This document shows positions 1-5,716 of a stretch of DNA of 7,115 bases, piece after piece. The position numbers and the translations under genes were made by a program. The notes beneath the pieces are model-generated. The model had not been told where the DNA came from and did no database searches. It saw nothing but the letters and a program-made list of their open reading frames with translations. Origin of the DNA: Dehalococcoidia bacterium (GTDB lineage Bacteria; Chloroflexota; Dehalococcoidia; UBA1151; UBA1328); contig JASLNQ010000114.1 of the NCBI GenBank assembly GCA_030745955.1, forward strand, positions 1 through 7,115. The letters are read 5' to 3'. Numbering within the stretch: the first letter of the stretch is position 1; every line of letters begins with the position of its first letter.

Positions 1-24
1 GGGGCTCAGCCCGTGCATTCCGGT

Positions 25-636
25 CTACAGGAACGGACCGCCGGGTCCCCAATCGTCCGACCCCGTGAGTCGCTTGCGCAACGCCCGCAGCTGAAGTGGC
101 AACCTCGCATTCGACTCCCAGGTCTGGTCGACCCCGCCTCCCGACTGGGGTTCGCCCTTCACGATGATCTCGATCATGACCGGACCCGGACTCGCCAGGA
201 TTTCGGGTAGCGCACTGTCAAGCGATTCGATGTCGTCAAACCGGTAGGCCGACTTGTAGCCGCAGGCCTCCGCTACCTTCGAGTATTCGACGCCCGGCGC
301 AGGGACGGGCTGGCCTCCGGTAACGGCATATATTCCGTTGTTGAAGACAAAGTGATAGAGATTTTCCGGTGCCATTCCGGCGATGCTCGCCAGCGATCCG
401 AAGTTCATCAAAAGCGAGCCGTCGGAGTCGAGGCACAACACACGCCTGTCGGGATCGCCCAGTGCCACCCCGAGCGCGATCGACGAAGCCTTCGACATGC
501 CGTTGGCGATGCTGACATCGAGGTCGGACTCCTTCGAGACCTGGTTCCAGTAGCGGGTTTGCGTCATGGTCGTGACGCTGACGGCCTCGCCCCGCGATTC
601 GTTGATGACGCGGCATGCGTCTGCATAGGAGATCAT
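25..636 (-). CDS. Thiamine-diphosphate decarboxylase, beta (cofactor-binding) subunit, sulfopyruvate/phosphonopyruvate decarboxylase family (ComE-like)
   Basis: This 203-aa protein resembles the C-terminal, cofactor-binding half of the sulfopyruvate/phosphonopyruvate decarboxylases, which remove CO2 from a three-carbon 2-oxo acid to give an aldehyde. The thiamine-diphosphate/Mg motif is visible: LDSDGS at residues 69-74, with Asp72 as the expected Mg ligand, then about 25 residues to FNNG at 98-101. It is followed by the family-like segment AVTGGQPVPAP (104-114). The usual GDG reads SDG here, so Ser71 replaces the first glycine. Length matches stand-alone ComE subunits (about 190 aa), so it needs the alpha subunit encoded just upstream. 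The start is fixed by the ATGA overlap with that gene at 633-636, which suggests translational coupling. A low-complexity tail (GPGGPFL) ends the protein. The family call is good; sulfopyruvate, phosphonopyruvate or another 2-oxo acid as substrate is undecided. Confidence 0.85.
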   Translation of the reverse strand: MISYADACRVINESRGEAVSVTTMTQTRYWNQVSKESDLDVSIANGMSKASSIALGVALGDPDRRVLCLDSDGSLLMNFGSLASIAGMAPENLYHFVFNNGIYAVTGGQPVPAPGVEYSKVAEACGYKSAYRFDDIESLDSALPEILASPGPVMIEIIVKGEPQSGGGVDQTWESNARLPLQLRALRKRLTGSDDWGPGGPFL

Positions 637-1247
637 TCGCCACCGCCTTCGCCGGGAGAATCGTCAGGATCTCCGCTCGCGTACTCGGTCCCGATGGCGA
701 CTGCGACCGGCTGGTTCGTTTTCTTTGCGAGATCGAAGGCCAGCGGCACCCGGTCGAGATCGTCGTTCGACTCGACGACGAAATACTCGACCCGCCACAT
801 GTGCAGGTACGGCTCAAGGTATACCGCGGCGGTGTCGGGGGTGTCGCCCTTGCGGTTGTGCCCGCGGTACCCGATGAACATCACCAGCGGTAGCCCGGTC
901 CCGAGGGCGAGCCCCCGAAGTGCGTCCCCGGCCTCGTACAGCCCCGCATTCTGGATCGATATCACCGGGCTCTTGCCTGCCACGAACAGCCCGACCGCCA
1001 CCGGGATCGCCTCGCCTTCACGGGCGACCGGCACAATCGTGATCGAGGGTTCTGCCACCAGCGCCCTGTACATGTGCGCCGTTTCTGAGTCGGGGAGGGT
1101 CACGTAATGCGAAACACCGCGCTCGACGAGTTGCGCCACCACGTTTTTCGGATGTAGGACACCGTTGATCAAGTCGGGTACCGCTGCTTTCTTATGGTTG
1201 TGGCGCACGGCGCAGGCGCACCGTGCCGGTCGGGTGTATGCCGGCAT
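633..1247 (-). CDS. Thiamine-diphosphate decarboxylase, alpha subunit, sulfopyruvate/phosphonopyruvate decarboxylase family (ComD-like)
   Basis: This is up to 204 aa and resembles the N-terminal half (pyrimidine-binding domain) of the sulfopyruvate/phosphonopyruvate decarboxylases. The catalytic-glutamate region AREGEA is at residues 76-81 (Glu79, expected to activate the thiamine ring). Then come AGKSPVISIQNAGL (90-103) and PLVMFIGYRG (120-129), which match the family pattern of an alanine/glycine-rich strand, a QN-G turn and a strand ending in RG. It should pair with the beta subunit, whose ATG overlaps its stop. The start is uncertain. From ATG 1247 there is a 25-residue Arg/Cys/His-rich extension that the family lacks, and no Shine-Dalgarno sequence. 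In-frame alternatives are GTG at 1208 and TTG at 1172; the latter gives a protein beginning LINGVLHPKNVVAQL, closer to the usual length of about 170-180 aa. The C-terminus (GDPDDSPGEGGGE) is probably disordered. The permease gene ends 33 bp upstream of ATG 1247, so one transcript is likely. Confidence 0.82.
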   Translation of the reverse strand: MPAYTRPARCACAVRHNHKKAAVPDLINGVLHPKNVVAQLVERGVSHYVTLPDSETAHMYRALVAEPSITIVPVAREGEAIPVAVGLFVAGKSPVISIQNAGLYEAGDALRGLALGTGLPLVMFIGYRGHNRKGDTPDTAAVYLEPYLHMWRVEYFVVESNDDLDRVPLAFDLAKKTNQPVAVAIGTEYASGDPDDSPGEGGGE

Positions 1248-1280
1248 GCCAGACCGGGGTCGCTGCCGATCAGGGCGAGA

Positions 1281-2603
1281 TTAGCTTGCAGGACCCGGTT
1301 GCGCAACCGGCTTTTTCTGGGGGTGCCGGGTCACCAGCAGCAGAATCACCGCCAGGCCCGCTGCGGCGGTGAAGACCGGAAACGTTCTCGCGTAGGAACC
1401 CGTGAGATCGAATATCAACCCCGCACCGACTGCCCCGATCGCCTGCCCACCACTGACAAATGGTTCGGTCACACCCCGGATCGCCCCCAGCGAATCGCGA
1501 CCGAAATAGTTGGCAATGGCAACCGGTGGCACCACGAGCAGGCCGCCGATGCCGATTCCAAACAGCGCAGCGGCTACGAAGGCCATTCCGGCTGAATCGA
1601 CCAGCAGGAACACCAGCGCCATCCCACCGAGCCAGGCCGCGGTCGCCGAGTAAACGACTTTTACCGGCAACCGATCAATCAGAGCCCCCCAGATGACGCT
1701 GCCGACCGCCGTGCCACCCGCCAGGACGGTGAGGGCAGAGGCTGCCACCGACGCGCTGATCCCGTGATCGCGCAGGAAAGCGGCCTGGTGAATGTTCACG
1801 CCCGTGTGGATGAAGAAGACAAGACCGCCGACCACGGCAAGCGTCCACATCGTCGGGGTCTTCATCGCCTCTTTCAGGGTCCACTGGACCTCCCGTTCGG
1901 CCGCGGTCGGAGTAGACGACTCCCCGCCGTTTCCGGTTGGCGACTCGTCACCGTCTGGGGTGAGTCCCACGTCCTCCGGCCTGTTCACAACGACCAGCAG
2001 CGTGAGCGGCAGGGCGATCACCCAGACCGAAATTCCCAACCAGAACCACGCCATGCGCCAGTCGCCACCGTTTGCATTCATGAACAGCTGGGCGGAAAGC
2101 GGGAACAACCCCATGCCGAGTGAATGCGTAACGCCCAGCATCGAGTTCGACCGGCCCCGCAACCGCACGAACCACCGGGCTGCGGTGGTTGCCGCCCCGA
2201 TTTGCAGGGGGGCGCTGAACATCAGCCTGCCGATGCCGAAAAGCAGGTAGAAAGTGATCGGATTGGTGGTCCAGCGCAGGGAGAGGATCACGGCACCGAG
2301 CAGGAGCACCGACCAGCTCATCAGCGCCCGCGCGCCGAACCTCTGGAGCACCCAGCCGGCAAGTGGCGATACGAACATCGCAGCAACCCCGGCCGCCGCA
2401 GATGCACCAACGATAAGCGTCCGGCTCCAGCCAAGGTCCTCGCTCATCGGGAACACAAAAACGGCTATCGTCAGCGTGGCCGCAGCGTTGCGCACGAACA
2501 ACGTCGAGCCGGACGCAACCACAACGGCCCACCCGTAGAAGAAGGGCGTCCGGGTTGCGAGGGCGGCCCGGGGATCGGCGGTTGTTCGTGTGGTTGTGGT
2601 CAT
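1281..2603 (-). CDS. MFS permease, oxalate/formate antiporter-monocarboxylate porter type
   Basis: This 440-aa inner-membrane protein has the layout of a 12-helix major facilitator transporter. A Thr-rich cytoplasmic N-terminus (1-18) leads into FFYGWAVV (21-28), a start typical of the oxalate/formate and monocarboxylate porter group. The loop between helices 2 and 3 carries a form of the MFS signature, GWVLQRFGAR (83-92). RWFVRLRGRSNSMLG (143-157) and RPEDVGLTPDGDE (208-220) are also characteristic. A hydrophilic loop at about 205-248, partly Ser/Thr/Gly/Pro-rich, separates the two six-helix halves. NYFGRDSLGAIRG (365-377) in the second half is a common porter-group motif. The ATG at 2603 is the sensible start because the conserved FYGW lies about 20 residues in; no clear Shine-Dalgarno sequence precedes it. 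It is first in a leftward cluster with a split 2-oxo-acid decarboxylase, so a small mono- or dicarboxylate (or sulfonated/phosphonated analogue) is a reasonable but unproven cargo. Confidence 0.88.
   Translation of the reverse strand: MTTTTRTTADPRAALATRTPFFYGWAVVVASGSTLFVRNAAATLTIAVFVFPMSEDLGWSRTLIVGASAAAGVAAMFVSPLAGWVLQRFGARALMSWSVLLLGAVILSLRWTTNPITFYLLFGIGRLMFSAPLQIGAATTAARWFVRLRGRSNSMLGVTHSLGMGLFPLSAQLFMNANGGDWRMAWFWLGISVWVIALPLTLLVVVNRPEDVGLTPDGDESPTGNGGESSTPTAAEREVQWTLKEAMKTPTMWTLAVVGGLVFFIHTGVNIHQAAFLRDHGISASVAASALTVLAGGTAVGSVIWGALIDRLPVKVVYSATAAWLGGMALVFLLVDSAGMAFVAAALFGIGIGGLLVVPPVAIANYFGRDSLGAIRGVTEPFVSGGQAIGAVGAGLIFDLTGSYARTFPVFTAAAGLAVILLLVTRHPQKKPVAQPGPAS
1295..1317 (+). repeat. 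Perfect 16-bp palindrome followed by a T-tract inside the 3' end of the permease gene
   Basis: CCGGTTGCGCAACCGG (1295-1310) is a perfect palindrome. Read on the + strand it is followed by CTTTTTC, which has the shape of a short intrinsic terminator (6-bp stem, GCGC loop) for rightward transcripts. It lies within the last codons of the leftward permease gene (Lys-Lys-Pro-Val-Ala-Gln-Pro), and the T-tract is simply the complement of the two Lys codons. No rightward gene ends here, so a role against antisense transcription is possible but coincidence is equally likely. Confidence 0.3.
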
Positions 2604-2799
2604 ATTGAATTACGAAGGCTGGATGCTAGCAGCCCGCGGGGGGACAATGCTCTCTAAAAACGGTGATCGCCACTGGTACAGTTGTTACCCGGTTTCATTT
2701 GCCGCGGCGTATTCGGTCGCAACCTGGAAAATGTCGCGGCAAATCGATTCCGATATCTCGTAACCCTCTCAAAACTTCGGTAAGAGCAGCAAACGGCCC
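2604..2799. promoter_or_regulatory. Divergent control region between the permease operon and acnA
   Basis: These 196 bp separate the leftward permease start from the rightward aconitase start and must contain promoters for both unless either is read through. No open frame of note and no textbook -35/-10 pair stands out on either strand. A weak rightward candidate is TTGAAT (2605-2610) with TAGCAG (2627-2632) at a 16-bp spacing. On the minus strand, TAGCAT (complement of 2624-2629) lies about 20 bp before the permease ATG. An imperfect dyad around GGTACAGTTGTTACC (2675-2689) and a strong inverted repeat at 2697-2744 are possible regulator or RNA-structure sites. The promoter positions are guesses; the control-region assignment rests on gene orientation. 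Confidence 0.6.
2697..2744 (+). promoter_or_regulatory. Stem-loop in the presumed acnA leader
   Basis: ATTTGCCGCG (2697-2706) and CGCGGCAAAT (2735-2744) are a perfect 10-bp inverted repeat. In rightward RNA the stem extends by four more pairs (G.U, C-G, G.U, U-A) to 14 bp, closing a 20-nt loop at 2711-2730. The two G.U pairs exist only in the acnA-sense RNA; the opposite strand would have C/A mismatches. No U-tract follows, so it is not an ordinary terminator. It ends 55 nt before the aconitase ATG. It could be a leader RNA element or the two half-sites of an operator. A canonical iron-responsive element is not present. Confidence 0.45.
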
Positions 2800-5487
2800 A
2801 TGGCACCCAACTCGTCCTCTTTCGACGCCCGACGATCATTCGAAACCACGAACGGCACGGTCAACTACTACTCGCTATCGGTGCTCGAAAACGCAGGGTT
2901 GATCGATATCGCAAAGACCCCTTACTCGATCCGTGTGCTGCTCGAAAATGCACTCCGAATGGCCGATGGCGGCCCGGCAACCGACGACCATGTGAGGCTT
3001 GTTGCCTCGTGGCGCCCCGGCGCAAAGCCCGTGAGCGAATTCCCGTACATGCCGGGCCGCGTGTTGTTGCAGGACTTCACCGGGGTGCCGGTCGTGGTCG
3101 ATATCGCGGCGATGCGGGATGCGGTCGACAACGCGGGCGGCGACGCCTCGATCATCAACCCTATCGTCCGTTCCGACCTGGTCATCGACCACTCGGTCCA
3201 GATCGACTACTTCTCGAGTCCTGACGCGCTTGCCATGAACATCGAGCGCGAGTTCGAGCGCAACACCGAGCGTTACCAGTTGCTCAAGTGGGCGCAGGGT
3301 GCGTTCGACAACCTGAAAATCATCCCACCCGGCGCCGGAATCGTGCACCAGGTGAACCTTGAATACCTGGCCGAAGCCGTCCTGTCCGAGGAAACCGGCG
3401 ACGGCACGGTTGCCTTCCCCGACACCTGTGTTGGCACCGACTCCCATACGACCATGGTCAACGGTCTTGGCGTGCTTGGCTGGGGCGTCGGCGGAATCGA
3501 AGCCGAGGCCGTGATGCTCGGCCAGCCGTACTACATGGTCGTTCCCGAAGTCGTTGGCGTCCGGCTGAGCGGGAACCTTCCCGAGGGCGCAACGGCCACC
3601 GACCTCGTTCTCAGCATGGTCGAGATGCTCCGTGAAGAAGGCGTTGTCGAGAAATTCGTCGAGTATTACGGACCGGGTCTCGACGAGTTGCCGCTTGCCG
3701 ACCGGGCGACTCTCGCCAACATGGCCCCGGAGTACGGCGCCACATGCGGTTTCTTCCCGATCGACGACCAGACGCTCAAGTACTTACGCGACACGGGTCG
3801 CGACGACTCAGTCGTGGAAATTGCCGAGAAATACGCAAAGGCGAACTCGTTCTTCTACGACCCGTCCAACGTGCCCGAGTACAGCGTTTCACTTGATTTC
3901 AACCTGGGCGATGTCATACCCGCAATGGCGGGGCCGAAGCGCCCGCAGGACCGTATCGCACTCGCCGAGGTCGGCCCAAACTTTGCATCGTCTTTCGAGG
4001 AAGCCTCTGCGGACAGGCATGAGATCGATATCGACGGTAAAGAAGGCAGTGTTGGCGACGGCTCGGTCGTAATCGCCGCAATAACGAGCTGTACGAACAC
4101 GTCGAACCCGTCGGTGATGGTCGGTGCGGGCCTCCTCGCCCGGAACGCCCGCAAGCGTGGACTGACCAGCAAGCCGTGGGTGAAGACGAGTCTCGCCCCC
4201 GGTTCGACCGTGGTGACCCAGTATCTCGAAGCCGCCGGCCTGGACGAAGACCTCGACGCGCTCGGTTTCAACACGGTCGGCTACGGCTGTACGACCTGCA
4301 TCGGCAACTCGGGACCAGTGCCGCAGGCGGTGTCGGACGCAATTAACGACCACGACCTGACCGCCGCCGGGGTGTTGAGCGGAAACCGGAACTTCGAGGG
4401 GCGCGTTCACCCCCAGGTCGAGGCCAACTACCTCGCCTCGCCGATGCTGGTCATTGCGTACGCACTGGCCGGAACGGTCAACGCCGACCTCGTTCACAAC
4501 CCGATCGGGCAGGACGGGCAGGGCAGCGATGTCTTCTTGAAAGATATCTGGCCCACGCAGGAAGACATCGCAAACACGATTGGCGAGTCGCTAACCGCCG
4601 ACATGTTCAAGGAGCAGTACGGCATGGTGTTCGAGGGTTCTGCCGAATGGCAGGCGCTACCCGCCCCGACCGGGCTCAAGTTCAGCTGGGACCGTGAGTC
4701 GACCTATATCCAGGAACCCCCTTACTTTGCCGACTTTGGCGACGAGCCTGCGGCCCGGCCCGAGATTTTGGATGCGAGGGTGCTGGTGGGCGTTGGTGAT
4801 TCGGTCACCACCGATCATATTTCACCGGCCGGTGCTATCCCGCCAAGCGCGCCCGCCGGCCAGTTCCTTGTCGGCAACGACATTCCGCGCCGTGAGTTCA
4901 ATTCCTACGGATCGCGCCGCGGGAACGACGCTGTCATGGTCCGTGGGACCTTTGGAAACATCAGGCTCCGCAACAGGCTGACACCCGACCTGCAGGGCGA
5001 CTGGACCATTCACCATCCCGATGGTGAGCAGATGCGCATATTCGATGCCGCTGAGAAGTACAGGGCCGAGGGCGTGCCCCTCATCCTGCTGGCCGGCAGA
5101 GAGTACGGCACGGGGAGCTCACGCGACTGGGCGGCCAAGGGTCCGATGCTCCTGGGCGTGAGGGCTGCGATCGCCGTTAGCTTCGAGCGGATCCACCGTT
5201 CGAACCTGATCGGCATGGGCGTTCTGCCCCTGGTCTTCACGAACGGCGATTCAGCCGATTCGCTGGGCCTCGATGGCACCGAGACTTTCGATATTCCCGG
5301 TGTTGCGAACACGGTGGAGCCGGGTTCGACGATAGCGGTCACCGCGACATCTGATGACGGGAAGGTGACGACATTCGACGTGCTGGTGCGTATCGACACC
5401 GCCATCGAGAACGAGTACTACAAGCACGGCGGCCTGTTGCCGTACGTGCTGCGGCAAATGATGGCCGACGCGGTGGCAGGTAGTTAG
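2800..5487 (+). CDS. acnA: Aconitate hydratase A (aconitase, AcnA/IRP1 type)
   Basis: This is a cytoplasmic [4Fe-4S] enzyme that isomerises citrate to isocitrate through cis-aconitate in the TCA cycle. The 895-aa product is full length for the AcnA/IRP1 branch (E. coli AcnA is 891 aa). Three cluster cysteines are in place: Cys431 in ITSCTNTSNP, and Cys497 and Cys500 in GYGCTTCIGNSGP; the 66-residue interval is the family spacing. Other hallmarks are DTCVGTDSHTTMVNGLGVLG near residue 210, the linker GVGDSVTTDHISPAGA (664-679), YGSRRGND in the swivel domain, the active-site loop YGTGSSRDWAAKG (769-781), and SFERIHRSNLIGMG beyond it. ATG 2800 is the only credible start: the upstream frame meets a stop at 2761 with no start codon between. 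No strong Shine-Dalgarno sequence is seen. It appears monocistronic, diverges from the permease operon, and may be controlled through the leader stem-loop. No regulator or other TCA gene adjoins it. Confidence 0.97.
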   Translation: MAPNSSSFDARRSFETTNGTVNYYSLSVLENAGLIDIAKTPYSIRVLLENALRMADGGPATDDHVRLVASWRPGAKPVSEFPYMPGRVLLQDFTGVPVVVDIAAMRDAVDNAGGDASIINPIVRSDLVIDHSVQIDYFSSPDALAMNIEREFERNTERYQLLKWAQGAFDNLKIIPPGAGIVHQVNLEYLAEAVLSEETGDGTVAFPDTCVGTDSHTTMVNGLGVLGWGVGGIEAEAVMLGQPYYMVVPEVVGVRLSGNLPEGATATDLVLSMVEMLREEGVVEKFVEYYGPGLDELPLADRATLANMAPEYGATCGFFPIDDQTLKYLRDTGRDDSVVEIAEKYAKANSFFYDPSNVPEYSVSLDFNLGDVIPAMAGPKRPQDRIALAEVGPNFASSFEEASADRHEIDIDGKEGSVGDGSVVIAAITSCTNTSNPSVMVGAGLLARNARKRGLTSKPWVKTSLAPGSTVVTQYLEAAGLDEDLDALGFNTVGYGCTTCIGNSGPVPQAVSDAINDHDLTAAGVLSGNRNFEGRVHPQVEANYLASPMLVIAYALAGTVNADLVHNPIGQDGQGSDVFLKDIWPTQEDIANTIGESLTADMFKEQYGMVFEGSAEWQALPAPTGLKFSWDRESTYIQEPPYFADFGDEPAARPEILDARVLVGVGDSVTTDHISPAGAIPPSAPAGQFLVGNDIPRREFNSYGSRRGNDAVMVRGTFGNIRLRNRLTPDLQGDWTIHHPDGEQMRIFDAAEKYRAEGVPLILLAGREYGTGSSRDWAAKGPMLLGVRAAIAVSFERIHRSNLIGMGVLPLVFTNGDSADSLGLDGTETFDIPGVANTVEPGSTIAVTATSDDGKVTTFDVLVRIDTAIENEYYKHGGLLPYVLRQMMADAVAGS

Positions 5488-5499
5488 TCCGACGCCTGA

Positions 5500-5530
5500 C
5501 GCCCCTGTTCCCCGGAGAGGGGTAGGGGCG
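5500..5530 (+). terminator. G+C-rich hairpin after acnA, possible terminator without U-tract
   Basis: Thirteen bases after the acnA stop, CGCCCCT (5500-5506) pairs with AGGGGCG (5524-5530). Inside this, CCCC (5510-5513) pairs with GGGG (5519-5522) around a GGAGA loop. The structure is stable and well placed to end the aconitase transcript. It is followed by CTCAAAGG rather than a run of T, so it is either a non-canonical terminator or a 3'-end protecting hairpin. Confidence 0.45.
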
Positions 5531-5599
5531 CTCAAAGGAATCGCAAACCGTGCTTTCGGGGTGGCGTCCCGGGCCGCGGTGGTCCCCAGGAGAAAGCCC

Positions 5600-5650
5600 T
5601 TGCATCTGCGACGGAATAGCGACATGCCCGTCGCGCCGCTCAATAGGTAA
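5600..5650 (+). CDS. Possible 16-codon leader peptide
   Basis: An AGGAG sequence at 5588-5592 stands seven bases before a TTG codon at 5600, ideal ribosome-binding spacing. The frame reads MHLRRNSDMPVAPLNR and stops with TAA at 5648-5650. That stop lies in the left arm of the long inverted repeat at 5646-5678, and a 7-bp hairpin (5608-5634) lies within the frame. The arrangement of translated peptide then hairpin then gene resembles attenuation-type leaders. There is no run of a single regulatory amino acid codon apart from Arg-Arg, and a frame this short arises easily by chance. Treat as a candidate only. Confidence 0.18.
   Translation: MHLRRNSDMPVAPLNR
5608..5634 (+). repeat. 7-bp inverted repeat in the acnA downstream gap
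   Basis: GCGACGG (5608-5614) and CCGTCGC (5628-5634) are exact inverse complements around a 13-nt loop. It lies between the acnA hairpin and the long dyad at 5646-5678. Alone it could be chance in G+C-rich DNA; together with the next element it hints at a structured leader RNA. Confidence 0.3.
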
Positions 5651-5678
5651 AACACGCAATGCGCTTTGCGTTTTTACC
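5646..5678. promoter_or_regulatory. Long A+T-flanked dyad, possible operator of the downstream winged-helix gene
   Basis: The core ACGCAATGCGCTTTGCGT (5654-5671) is symmetric at eight of nine base pairs. As a DNA dyad it extends to AAA/TTT at 5650-5652 and 5673-5675, 11 of 13 pairs. As RNA, GGTAAAA (5646-5652) also pairs with TTTTACC (5672-5678) if C5653 is bulged, giving a 13-bp stem with a 6-nt loop. The centre lies 54.5 bp upstream of ATG 5717, just above where a -35 box would be, a position typical for activator sites. It is a good operator candidate for the product of the next gene or another regulator. A terminator role is less likely because the T-run sits inside the stem. Confidence 0.45.
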
Positions 5679-5703
5679 CATGTGGAGTGTGTGTTACCAC
5701 CAC

Positions 5704-5709
5704 TAAACT
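5704..5709 (+). promoter_or_regulatory. TAAACT -10 element, leaderless-type promoter
   Basis: TAAACT matches the TANNNT -10 consensus. Seven bases (GTGGGGA) separate it from ATG 5717, so transcription would start on or within a base or two of the A of the start codon. That spacing is the signature of leaderless genes, common in actinobacteria and some other high-GC phyla. No good -35 hexamer is seen at 5681-5686 (TGTGGA). An activator bound at the upstream dyad could make up for that. Confidence 0.4.
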
Positions 5710-5716
5710 GTGGGGA

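Noticed and set aside
352..1107. Rightward open frame of about 250 codons opposite the decarboxylase genes
   Set aside because: It is antisense to two recognisable enzyme subunits that overlap by ATGA; its translation is Arg/Ser/Pro-rich with no domain, as expected for a shadow frame in G+C-rich DNA.
2682..2715. TTGTTA with TATTCG as a sigma-70 promoter for acnA
   Set aside because: The spacing is 22 bp, well outside the workable range, and the -10 match is poor.
2604..2799. A canonical iron-responsive element in the acnA leader
   Set aside because: No CAGUGN loop with a bulged C and proper lower stem is present on the + strand; TACAGTTG at 2677 has the wrong loop sequence and no adequate stem.
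2875..3447. Leftward open frames opposite acnA (also at 3889-4497 and 5010-5655)
   Set aside because: They lie on the strand opposite a full-length conserved aconitase, show no family features, and have the composition of G+C-rich shadow frames.
5666..5716. N-terminal extension of the unknown protein from TTG 5666
   Set aside because: The codons lie in the dyad and promoter element, there is no ribosome binding site, and the added residues look non-protein-like; ATG 5717 explains the sequence better.
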